Of a stretch of DNA of 44,129 nucleotides, positions 18,369-24,333 are shown piece by piece. Under the pieces are notes generated by a model. It made no database searches, was not told where the DNA came from, and was given only the letters and a program-made list of their open reading frames with translations. The DNA comes from an uncultured bacterium. Lineage in GTDB: Bacteria > Actinomycetota > Thermoleophilia > Solirubrobacterales > 70-9. The position numbers were made by a program, and so were the translations under genes. Numbering within the stretch: position 1 is the first letter of the stretch; every line of letters begins with the position of its first letter. The stretch covers positions 1 through 44,129 of the forward strand of contig CAIUSP010000075.1 in assembly GCA_903901855.1 (NCBI GenBank), in the 5' to 3' direction.

Positions 18369-19748
18369 TCAGAGGATCGGCAGGAACTGCTCGATCTCGT
18401 AAGGCGTGACCCTGACTCGGTAGTCGTCCCACTCCTTGCGCTTGATCTCGACGAAGCGATTGAAGGCGTGCTCGCCAAGAACGCGGAGGACCAGCTCGGA
18501 GTCGGCAGCGATGTCTATCGCCTCGCCAAGGGTCGACGGCAGCTGTTCGATCCCCTCGCGGTGCCTTTCCTCGGGGGTCAGGTGATAGAGGTTCTGCTCC
18601 ATCGGCTCAGGCAGCTCGTACCCCTTCTCGATCCCCTCCAGACCGGCGTGGAGCATCCCCGCGAAACAGAGATAGGGGTTGCAGGCCGGATCGGGACTGC
18701 GGAGTTCGACCCTCGTCGTCTCCTCCTTGCCCGGGTGATAGAGCGGAACCCTGATCAGAGCCGAGCGATTCCTGCGTGACCATGCGAGGTAGACGGGCGC
18801 CTCGTAGCCCGGCACTAGGCGCTTGTAGGAGTTCACCCACTGGGCGAAGAGGGGTGAGATCTCTCTCGCATGCCGAAGCTGCCCGGCGATGAACGACTTG
18901 GCGGTGTCAGAGAGGAAGTACTGGTCGTCAGGGTCGTAGAAAGCGTTGCGGCCGTCACGCGACAGTGACTGATGAACGTGCATCCCGGAACCGTTCTCAC
19001 CTTGGAGGGGCTTGGGCATGAAGGTGGCATGCCAGCCGTACTTCATCGCGTATTCCTTGACCGTGATCCGGTAGGTCATGCAGTCATCCGCCATCGAAAG
19101 CGCATCCTTGTACCGCATATCGACCTCGTGCTGGGACGGCCCTACCTCATGATGGGTGTACTCGACATGGATGCCGAGCTGCTCGAGCGCCAGCACGGTC
19201 TCTCGACGAACGTCCGATCCTGCATCGAGCGTGGTCAGGTCGAAGTAACCACCCTCATCGAGCACCTCCGGTACCCCGCCTTCGGGGTTGGCCGACTTGA
19301 AGTAGAAGAACTCCAGCTCAGGGCCGACATTGAACGGCGTGAACCCCATCTCCTCGGCACGCTCGATCGCCCGACGGAGGATCCAGCGAGGATCCCCCTC
19401 ATAGGGGTCCCCCCCGGGCACTCGGACATCGCAGATCATCCGCGCCACACGCTTCTCATCCTCGGGTCTCCAGGGCAGGAGCCGGAAGGTGGATGGGTCA
19501 GGGAGAGCGATCATGTCGGATTCCTCGATCGGGTTGAATCCGGTGATCGAGGAGCCATCGAATCCCATGCCCCCCTCGAAAGCATCTTCAAGTTCAGAAG
19601 CGTTGATCGAAAAGCTCTTCAGCTGACCGAGGAGGTCGGTGAACCAGAGACGCACGAATCGGACGTCGTTGTCCGCGCAGAAGGCCAAGACATCAGCCGC
19701 GCTGGTCGGCTGGCTGGCTCCAGAGTCTCTTTCCTTTCCACGGCCCAT
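18369..19748 (-). CDS. glnA: Type I glutamine synthetase
   Basis: A 459-residue enzyme making glutamine from glutamate, ammonia and ATP, active as a dodecamer. The N-terminal beta-grasp domain reads VRFVRLWFTDLLGQLKSF, and the signature FDGSSITGF is followed by the Mg2+ ligands in GPELEFFYF and THHEVGPSQHEVD. The ATP region holds NGSGMHVHQSL and the C-terminal part carries LVPGYEAPVYLAWSRRNRSALIRVP. The segment EQNLYHLTPEERHREGIEQLP resembles GSI-alpha proteins. Tyr is present at the position adenylylated in GSI-beta, but the surrounding DKNLYDLP context is not kept, so adenylylation control is doubtful. Starts at ATG 19748; transcribed alone and divergent from the CMD-like gene. Confidence 0.95.
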   Translation of the reverse strand: MGRGKERDSGASQPTSAADVLAFCADNDVRFVRLWFTDLLGQLKSFSINASELEDAFEGGMGFDGSSITGFNPIEESDMIALPDPSTFRLLPWRPEDEKRVARMICDVRVPGGDPYEGDPRWILRRAIERAEEMGFTPFNVGPELEFFYFKSANPEGGVPEVLDEGGYFDLTTLDAGSDVRRETVLALEQLGIHVEYTHHEVGPSQHEVDMRYKDALSMADDCMTYRITVKEYAMKYGWHATFMPKPLQGENGSGMHVHQSLSRDGRNAFYDPDDQYFLSDTAKSFIAGQLRHAREISPLFAQWVNSYKRLVPGYEAPVYLAWSRRNRSALIRVPLYHPGKEETTRVELRSPDPACNPYLCFAGMLHAGLEGIEKGYELPEPMEQNLYHLTPEERHREGIEQLPSTLGEAIDIAADSELVLRVLGEHAFNRFVEIKRKEWDDYRVRVTPYEIEQFLPIL

Positions 19749-19843
19749 ACGTGCCTGTGGAACCTTAGAGATAGTCGCTCCGAGCGGTATTTAGGCGGAA
19801 CTGAGAGCGCCGAGCGAAACTTTCGGCTTGACGGCGGGTCTAT

Positions 19844-19860
19844 ACTTACATCAAGTAAGT
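19844..19860. promoter_or_regulatory. Palindromic operator candidate upstream of CMD-like gene
   Basis: ACTTAC-ATCAA-GTAAGT is a perfect 6-bp inverted repeat with a 5-base spacer, set in an AT-rich stretch that stands out from the GC-rich surroundings. It lies 53 bases before the ATG of the CMD-like gene and about 95 bases from the glnA start. The size and symmetry suit a TetR- or MarR-type repressor. A TTGACG and a TATACT lie nearby but only 7 bases apart, so they do not make a standard promoter pair. Confidence 0.5.
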
Positions 19861-19912
19861 TACTGGCTAAACGTAAAGTTAACAATCAAGCCACCAACAA
19901 GGGGTGAAGGCA

Positions 19913-20479
19913 ATGACGGTAAAGACTGATGTCAGCCGATTCCATATCCACGACGAGTTGACGGCGCCGGATCGCAGCGCGCCGATCCTGAAGAGCATCC
20001 AGACGGCCGGAGGAGCGGTATCCAAGTTCCTCGGAGTGATGGCAGAGGCCCCGAACGTGATTCGGGCCTACACGCGGATGCGCTCGGAACTGCGGCCAGG
20101 AAATCTCGACCCAGCCACCCGCGACCGTATCGGTCTCGCAGTGGCGGAACGGCGCGGCGATGCCTACACCCTCGCCCAGTTCGCGCGTACCGCACGGTCG
20201 TCGGGGCTCGGCCTGGATGAAGTGGCCAAGGCTCGGGAGTGGACCTCGAGCGACGAGAAGCACTCGCTGCTTCTCAGGCTGCTGAAGGAGACCCTCGACG
20301 CAGAGGAGAGACCTGCCCAGTATCTGGTCGAGGAAGCTCGCGAGGCCGGGTGGACCGACGAGCAGATCCTCGAGGCGATAGCCGAGATGGCGATGGTCGA
20401 GTTCCAGAGCATGATCGCTTCGGCCGCCGCACTACCGCTCGAGAGTTCGGATCCAGCAGTTCTCGCCTCGGCCGCTTAG
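19913..20479 (+). CDS. Carboxymuconolactone decarboxylase/AhpD-like protein lacking active-site Cys
   Basis: A 188-residue all-helical protein whose core (about residues 65-100, RIGLAVAERRGDAYTLAQFARTARSSGL) lines up with the CMD/AhpD motif, usually written xGCxYCxxAH. Here the two Cys positions are Asp83 and Thr86 and the His is Phe90. The whole protein has no cysteine. The second CMD-like helix pair (WTDEQILEAIAEMAMVEFQSMIA) is well kept, as in the peroxidase-related family. It is therefore unlikely to be a thiol peroxidase; a decarboxylase-like, binding or structural role is possible. ATG 19913 is preferred over GTG 19904 because AAGGGG lies 8 bases before it. Monocistronic, with a palindromic site upstream and rlpA convergent downstream. 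Confidence 0.75.
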   Translation: MTVKTDVSRFHIHDELTAPDRSAPILKSIQTAGGAVSKFLGVMAEAPNVIRAYTRMRSELRPGNLDPATRDRIGLAVAERRGDAYTLAQFARTARSSGLGLDEVAKAREWTSSDEKHSLLLRLLKETLDAEERPAQYLVEEAREAGWTDEQILEAIAEMAMVEFQSMIASAAALPLESSDPAVLASAA

Positions 20480-20507
20480 GGCTGGAGGCGACGAAGTCGA
20501 GTGACGG

Positions 20508-20532
20508 GCGCTACCCGACGATGCGGTAGCGC
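20508..20532. terminator. Hairpin between convergent CMD-like and rlpA-like genes
   Basis: GCGCTACC (20508-20515) and GGTAGCGC (20525-20532) form a perfect 8-bp stem with a 9-base loop, spanning the rlpA-like stop codon and located 28 bases after the CMD-like stop. It could end transcription from either side, but no T-run accompanies it, so the call is tentative. Confidence 0.4.
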
Positions 20533-20930
20533 ACCGTTGCCACGCCCTGATTGACGAAGCCGAGGCGCTTGGCGAGCTTGTAGCTGAGATCGAAGGTGCG
20601 GCCCCCGATGTACGGCCCCCTGTCCTGAACTACACCGATCTCTTGAGACCCATTCCTCGAGAAGAGGATCTTGGTGCCGCAGGGGAGCGACTTGTGGGCC
20701 ACCACCGAGTGCTTCTCGGAGTTGAAGGTCTTGCCGCAGGCGGTCTGGAAGGTGCCCTTTCCGTAGAAGCTCGCAACGCCCTTCTTCATCGGCCAGTTGT
20801 TCCCCTCACCCGGGATTCCTATGCCCGCGCCACTTGCTGCCAGCCCGAGTCCGGGAACCAGGAGCATGCTGGAGCAAACCATCGAGATGGCTCCGATTGC
20901 AGCGACCTTTTTCCGTATGGGGGTCTTCAC
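20511..20930 (-). CDS. Secreted RlpA-like double-psi beta-barrel protein
   Basis: A 139-residue exported protein. Residues 1-32 are a signal peptide: KKVAAIG... with a hydrophobic core and LGLAASG near the cleavage site. The remainder is a double-psi beta-barrel of the RlpA type: KKGVASFYGKGTFQTACGKTFN, VVAHKSLPCGTKILFS, GVVQDRGPYIGGRTFDLSYKLAKRLGF. The Asp of QDRGPY is the usual catalytic Asp of the RlpA/lytic-transglycosylase-like fold. Two Cys (TACGK, LPCGT) may form a disulfide. Probably acts on peptidoglycan during wall remodelling. The start is GTG at 20930; a c-di-AMP riboswitch lies directly upstream, so expression should track wall/osmotic signalling. Confidence 0.85.
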   Translation of the reverse strand: MKTPIRKKVAAIGAISMVCSSMLLVPGLGLAASGAGIGIPGEGNNWPMKKGVASFYGKGTFQTACGKTFNSEKHSVVAHKSLPCGTKILFSRNGSQEIGVVQDRGPYIGGRTFDLSYKLAKRLGFVNQGVATVRYRIVG

Positions 20931-20943
20931 TTTCTTTCTTTCG

Positions 20944-21068
20944 TTGCTTTCGGGGTTAGCTGTCGGGCTCGCGCTGAAAGTTCGCGCTAGGTGGTCGATA
21001 CCACCACTCGCCCCAATTCATTGGGTCCCCCGATCTCCGTACTCATACGGAGATTCAGCGGAAAGCAA
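20944..21068 (-). ncRNA. c-di-AMP riboswitch (ydaO/yuaA class)
   Basis: The 125-base leader of the rlpA-like gene. The outer P1 stem pairs TTGCTTTC (plus 21061-21068) with GAAAGCAA (plus 20944-20951), 13 bases before the GTG. Inside, reading the minus strand, are CGCTGAATCTCCGTA, a perfect 9-bp hairpin (21033-21054, loop four bases), then CGGGGGACCCA...TGGGGCGAG, a GGTGG/CCACC stem, and the class hallmark GAGCCCGACAGCTAACC. That 3' core is characteristic of ydaO-type aptamers. In this class c-di-AMP binding usually turns expression off. P1 closing next to the weak start region would allow control of termination or initiation. Homologous riboswitches precede cell-wall hydrolase genes in other actinobacteria. 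Confidence 0.88.
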
Positions 21069-21224
21069 GTAGATGCTAACACAATCTGGCGGCGGCGAAA
21101 CCATCTCCCGCTAGGTGTCTCGACAGTGTTTCACGCCTGAGACAGGCGTGGCACCACTCGAGTTACCCCTCTTGCATTCGTGAGCGAACCTTCTCGAGCC
21201 GCGCCTGAGGCCTAACCTGCTCTC

Positions 21225-22070
21225 ATGGAAGATGGAGAAGCAAAAGGCGCGCTCGTTACCGGCGCGGCGCGGGGCATTGGAGCGGCTACTGCCCTCCGGC
21301 TGGCCGAGGCCGGTTATGAAGTCTGCATATCCGACCTCGATCAGAATGCGTGCCAAATCGTGGCCGAGGGCATCGGCATGGGGGCCTGGGCACGACGACT
21401 CGACGTAACCGATCCGGAAGAGTGCAGACGAGCGGCCACAGAGGTGGCTGAGAGGAGCGGCGGTCTGTCTCTCTGGGTGAACAACGCCGGAATCCTCCAC
21501 AGCGGCAAGGCACAGGATCAGGAACCCGACGTCTACCGGAGCATGCTCGAGGTCAACACCATGGGAACCGTAAACGGGACGCTGGCAGCTCTCGCTCCGA
21601 TGCGGAAGGCCGGTAGCGGTCATGTGATCAACGTGGTCTCGTTGGCAGGACTGGTCGCGGCGCCCGGCGAAGTCGGCTACGGGGCGAGTAAACATGCGGC
21701 GATCGCCTTCTCGGTCGGCCTCCTCTACGACCTACGGAGATCGGGTATCAGCGAGATCGATATCTCCGTGATCTGCCCCGATGGGGTCTGGTCACCGATG
21801 ATCGCCGACAAGGTGAACGACCGAGACACGGCAGCCAGCTTCAGCGGTTCGATTCTCATGCCTGAGGATGTCGCGCGACGGATCGAGGCGGTGGCGAAGC
21901 GACCCAAGGTGGTGACGGCTATCCCCCGCTGGCGCGGGGCCATGCTGCGCCTCTTCGATGCCTTCCCGGGCCTCGGCCTCCGACTCCTGCCTGCACTACT
22001 GCGGGACGCCGAGCGTAAGCAGCGCAAGTTGGCCGAGCGGGTAGCCGCCGGCAAGTTCCCACCCGCCTGA
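21225..22070 (+). CDS. Short-chain dehydrogenase/reductase
   Basis: A 281-residue NAD(P)-dependent oxidoreductase. The cofactor motif is VTGAARGIGAA (about 11-21), followed by an Asp-containing loop (CISDLDQNAC) favouring NAD(H). NNAGIL marks strand 4, Ser lies in NVVSLAGLV and the catalytic Tyr/Lys in GYGASKHAA. The C-terminal 60 residues (VAKRPKVVTAIPRWRGAMLRLFDAFPGLGLRLLP) form the amphipathic extension seen in SDRs acting on hydrophobic substrates. The substrate is unknown. It starts at ATG 21225 and is not obviously in an operon: the riboswitch/rlpA unit diverges upstream and a hairpin pair plus the rnpB gene converge downstream. Confidence 0.9.
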   Translation: MEDGEAKGALVTGAARGIGAATALRLAEAGYEVCISDLDQNACQIVAEGIGMGAWARRLDVTDPEECRRAATEVAERSGGLSLWVNNAGILHSGKAQDQEPDVYRSMLEVNTMGTVNGTLAALAPMRKAGSGHVINVVSLAGLVAAPGEVGYGASKHAAIAFSVGLLYDLRRSGISEIDISVICPDGVWSPMIADKVNDRDTAASFSGSILMPEDVARRIEAVAKRPKVVTAIPRWRGAMLRLFDAFPGLGLRLLPALLRDAERKQRKLAERVAAGKFPPA

Positions 22071-22113
22071 CGCAAGGCTCGAGTATCTCTTCAGAGGACT
22101 GTCAGAAGACGGA

Positions 22114-22173
22114 GGGCCGCCCTTGCGGGCGGAGCGGGACTGGAAAGGGCCGCCCTTGCGGGCGGCCCTTTCC
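22114..22173. terminator. Duplicated GC hairpin between SDR gene and rnpB
   Basis: The 19-base core GGGCCGCCCTTGCGGGCGG occurs twice (22114-22132 and 22147-22165). The second copy is extended to a perfect 14-bp stem with a TTGC loop (22142-22173, GGAAAGGGCCGCCC / GGGCGGCCCTTTCC). The element lies between the SDR stop and the 3' end of RNase P RNA, which converge, so it can serve as a bidirectional terminator. The duplication is unusual for a plain terminator. Confidence 0.7.
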
Positions 22174-22176
22174 GTA

Positions 22177-22551
22177 GCGAACCTGTAAGCCGGATCTTGT
22201 CTTGGACGACCATCCATCTCGCCGGGTCTCTATCGAGAAGCGGCGGGCGCGCATTCTCTGCACGCCTGCGACCTACCTGGACCTCGTCGGGTAAAGAGTC
22301 AACGGTCCTGTTTGGCCTTGCACCGGGCGGGGTTTACCGTGCGCGCTCCGTCACCGAAACGCCGGTGCGCTCTTACCGCACCTTTTCAACCTTGCCTGTG
22401 CGCGACTCACGTGTGGCCGCGCCATCGGCGGTGTGTTTTCTGTGGCACTTTCCCGCGGGTTTCCCCGGGTGGGTGTTACCCACCGCCCTTACCCTGTGGT
22501 GTCCGGACTTTCCTCGAAGGCATCACCTCCGCAGCCGTCTGGCTCGCGTCG
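22177..22551 (-). ncRNA. rnpB: RNase P RNA, type A
   Basis: The catalytic RNA of RNase P, which removes 5' leaders of tRNA precursors. On the minus strand the 5' part holds the conserved GAGGAAAGTCCGGAC (complement of 22501-22515) and the 3' part GATCCGGCTTACAG (complement of about 22183-22196), the pairing partner of the P4 helix. P1 can be drawn between GCGAGCC (complement of 22541-22547) and GGTTCGC (complement of 22177-22183). The length of about 375 bases is right for a bacterial type A RNA. The CG-rich segments between these landmarks form the expected stems. Boundaries are accurate to about 10 bases. It is followed by a duplicated hairpin. Confidence 0.93.
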
Positions 22552-22603
22552 GACCAGTCTAGGCGAGTGCATCGGCCAGGAGGGGAAAACCCGTGCGACA
22601 GAG

Positions 22604-22837
22604 TCAGGCCACGATGCTCGAACCGCAGCTCGAACAACCATCGAACAGGCTCTCGCTGATGGCTCCACAGACCGGGCAGTCGGCCCGACCGCGGGCGTCG
22701 AGGTCCTCCCACACGCCGAGGATCATCCCCTCGAGCGTCAACCTCGACGGCCCGCAGTCAGCCACCGCCTCAAGACTGGCCTCGAGCAGGTCCTCCCCCT
22801 GCCCGGGCCCCTTCAGCGCGAGGGCGGCCGCGGTCAC
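22604..22837 (-). CDS. Small zinc-ribbon protein coupled to lexA
   Basis: A 77-residue protein ending in a zinc ribbon: Cys54-x2-Cys57 in ADCPVCGAI and Cys68-x2-Cys71 in DGCSSCGSS, the 10-residue gap being typical of short treble-clef/ribbon folds. The N-terminal half is helical and acidic (EDLLEASLEAVADCGPSRLTLEGMILGVWEDLDA). Its GTG start overlaps the lexA stop as GTGA (22834-22837), so translation is probably coupled. I do not recognise a named family. The context points to a partner or modulator of the SOS repressor, or a DNA-linked zinc protein induced along with it. The GC-rich N-terminus and overlap argue for a real gene rather than a chance frame. Confidence 0.7.
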   Translation of the reverse strand: MTAAALALKGPGQGEDLLEASLEAVADCGPSRLTLEGMILGVWEDLDARGRADCPVCGAISESLFDGCSSCGSSIVA

Positions 22838-23460
22838 GACACCCTCCTGAAGACTCCGACGACACTCCCCACGATGCTCACTTCGTTGGAGACGATCGCT
22901 TCGAGCTCGTCGTTTTCGGGCTCGAGGCGGACGTGGTCGTCCTGTTTGAAGAATCGCTTGACCGTTGCTTCTGAGTCGTCACCTACGAGCGCGACCACGA
23001 TCTCGCCGTCCTGAGCCAGTTGCGCTGGCCGCACGACCACGTAATCACCGTCCATGATCCCGACCTTCTTCATGGAATCTCCTCGGACCTTGAGGATGAA
23101 GTCACCGGTCTCTCCTCCGATAACTTGGGGTACTTGGAGGTAGTCCTCGATGTTCTCCTCCGCCACGATCGGAGAGCCTGCCGCCACGTGTCCGACCAGA
23201 GGCAGACCCGGATCCTGGGAGACAACCTGCTTGGCTTTCTCGACCAGGACCTCGATCGCTCGGGGCTTGGTCGGATCGCGTCTGAGCAGACCGAGGTCCT
23301 CGAGATTCGCCAGGTGCGAATGGACGGTCGACGAGGAGTGGAGGCCTACGGCCTTCCCGATCTCACGAACCGTGGGCGGATAGCCGTTGGTCGAGAGGTA
23401 CTTGCCGATGAAATCGAAGATCTCTCGCTGCCGCTTTGTGAGGTCTCCCAAGATGTCCAT
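22834..23460 (-). CDS. lexA: LexA SOS-response repressor
   Basis: A 208-residue repressor-protease. The N-terminal winged helix reads LTKRQREIFDFIGKYLSTNGYPPTVREIG and the recognition helix SSSTVHSHLANLEDLGLLRRDP. The C-terminal peptidase has its self-cleavage bond at Ala94-Gly95 (HVAAGSP), nucleophile Ser129 (RGDSM) and Lys168 (ATVKRF). RecA filaments stimulate cleavage after DNA damage and derepress SOS genes. ATG 23460 is used rather than an upstream in-frame codon because AAGGA lies 10 bases before it and LexA proteins begin this way. Two LexA boxes lie just upstream, giving autoregulation. The GTGA overlap links it to a zinc-ribbon gene. Confidence 0.96.
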   Translation of the reverse strand: MDILGDLTKRQREIFDFIGKYLSTNGYPPTVREIGKAVGLHSSSTVHSHLANLEDLGLLRRDPTKPRAIEVLVEKAKQVVSQDPGLPLVGHVAAGSPIVAEENIEDYLQVPQVIGGETGDFILKVRGDSMKKVGIMDGDYVVVRPAQLAQDGEIVVALVGDDSEATVKRFFKQDDHVRLEPENDELEAIVSNEVSIVGSVVGVFRRVS

Positions 23461-23497
23461 TGCTTTCGTTTCCTTCCGTTGGTTTCGTTCGGTGCTG

Positions 23498-23511
23498 CGA
23501 ACACATGTTCG
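23498..23511. promoter_or_regulatory. LexA box 1
   Basis: CGAACACATGTTCG matches the Gram-positive/actinobacterial LexA operator CGAAC-RNRY-GTTCG exactly. It lies 37 bases upstream of the lexA ATG, where bound LexA would block its own promoter. Confidence 0.9.
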
Positions 23512-23516
23512 CCGAT

Positions 23517-23530
23517 CGAACAGACGTTCC
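23517..23530. promoter_or_regulatory. LexA box 2
   Basis: CGAACAGACGTTCC matches the same operator at 13 of 14 informative positions. Its centre is 19 bases from that of box 1, close to two helical turns, so two LexA dimers could bind the same DNA face together. Confidence 0.75.
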
Positions 23531-23614
23531 TTCCCCGATTCGGACAATTCGTGATCGAACGTTCTCCGGCAACACTGCCGAGGTGGCTGCAGGGTTAGAA
23601 TCGTCCTTCCTCTG

Positions 23615-23698
23615 GCGGCTGTGGCGGAATTGGTAGACGCGCAAGCTTGAGGGGCTTGTGTCCGAAAGGACGTGGAGGTTCGACTCCTCTCAGCCGCA
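23615..23698 (+). tRNA. tRNA-Leu (GAG)
   Basis: A class II tRNA of 84 bases. The acceptor stem pairs GCGGCTG with CAGCCGC; the D-loop contains AATTGGTAGACGCG; the anticodon stem CAAGC/GCTTG holds loop TTGAGGG with anticodon GAG at 23649-23651. A long variable arm, GTGTCCGAAAGGACGT, and the T-arm GGAGGTTCGACTCCTC follow. The discriminator is A, as required for Leu. Only CC follows in the DNA, so the terminal A of CCA is not encoded. It reads CUC and CUU leucine codons. Confidence 0.95.
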
Positions 23699-23714
23699 CC
23701 TCTCTGTTGATCGC

Positions 23715-23748
23715 GGGGCTGGATGCCGGCTCATCCAAGCTCAGCCCC
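23715..23748. terminator. Hairpin between tRNA-Leu and secG
   Basis: GGGGCT (23715-23720) pairs with AGCCCC (23743-23748) and an inner GGATG/CATCC stem stacks inside it, with a 6-base loop and an asymmetric bulge. It lies between convergent tRNA-Leu and secG and could terminate either transcript. Confidence 0.45.
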
Positions 23749-23768
23749 ATCCTCGAAGCGCGGTCGGG

Positions 23769-23990
23769 CTAAAGCTCGAGGTAGATGATCGCGTTCAGTG
23801 CCCACAGCACCGAGAACACGACGGTCCAACGAGTGAGATTCCGCTCGACGAGGGAACCGCCGCCGAAGGCACCGCCGCCCCCGATGCCGAAGGCACCGGA
23901 CAGGCCCGCGTCCTTGCCTGAATGCAGGAGGACCAAGAAGATCACGATGACCGAGAAGATCACCTGCAGGATTCCCAAGACGACCGCCAT
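23769..23990 (-). CDS. secG: Preprotein translocase subunit SecG
   Basis: A 73-residue membrane protein, the small accessory subunit of the SecYEG channel. Two hydrophobic helices (about residues 4-22, VLGILQVIFSVIVIFLVLL, and 54-71, WTVVFSVLWALNAIIYL) flank the SecG hallmark loop: HSGKDAGLSGAFG followed by a Gly-rich stretch and ER-N-TRWT. Length is normal. It starts at ATG 23990, 12 bases downstream of the CcmI-like stop, so it is probably the last gene of the ccmE-ccmF transcript. Confidence 0.95.
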   Translation of the reverse strand: MAVVLGILQVIFSVIVIFLVLLHSGKDAGLSGAFGIGGGGAFGGGSLVERNLTRWTVVFSVLWALNAIIYLEL

Positions 23991-24002
23991 TGAGCCGGAA
24001 GT

Positions 24003-24326
24003 CTAGCCGCTCTTGGCGTTCAGGCCCAGTTGAGACCTGACCCGGTCGATCTCCTTCAGAACATCTGCTGCTTCTGCCCGGAGCTCACCGTCGAGGCGCT
24101 CGAAATCAGCATCGTCGAGCTTTCCTGCGGCACGATCCCCCTCGGCATCACGGATCTCTCGGTATCTGGCCGCCTTGCGGGCCTCCAGCTCAGCCAGCTC
24201 CGCTCGGAGTTCCTCTCGATCGAACGCGGCCTTTGCCGCAGCCTGATCCTCCTGCTCCCTGCGTAACGGGATCGTCACGAACGCAACCAGACAGACCAGC
24301 AGGATCGCCGCAATCGCGTAAGTCAT
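24003..24326 (-). CDS. Small membrane-anchored coiled-coil protein, CcmI-like
   Basis: A 107-residue protein with one N-terminal membrane helix (YAIAAILLVCLVAFVTIPL) followed by a charged, largely helical cytosolic-type segment rich in Glu, Arg and Ala (ELRAELAELEARKAARYREIRDAEGDRAAGKLDDADFERLDGELR). This matches the N-terminal part of CcmI, including the RdaE-D-AGKLdeaDYe-L pattern. CcmI helps CcmF/CcmH handle apocytochrome c; here the TPR domain is absent. ATG 24326 is preferred, since the longer reading runs through the ccmF C-terminus. It lies 7 bases after the ccmF stop. Confidence 0.7.
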   Translation of the reverse strand: MTYAIAAILLVCLVAFVTIPLRREQEDQAAAKAAFDREELRAELAELEARKAARYREIRDAEGDRAAGKLDDADFERLDGELRAEAADVLKEIDRVRSQLGLNAKSG

Positions 24327-24333
24327 CCCGGCT

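Noticed and set aside
19828-19846. A sigma-70 promoter from TTGACG and TATACT before the CMD-like gene
   Set aside because: Only 7 bases separate the two elements, far short of the usual 16-18.
23461-23547. N-terminal extension of LexA to 23547
   Set aside because: It runs through both LexA boxes and lacks similarity to LexA; the ATG at 23460 has a good ribosome-binding site.
23553-23566. Possible third LexA box (CGAACGTTCT)
   Set aside because: The half-sites are not separated by four bases as the operator needs, so it does not fit.
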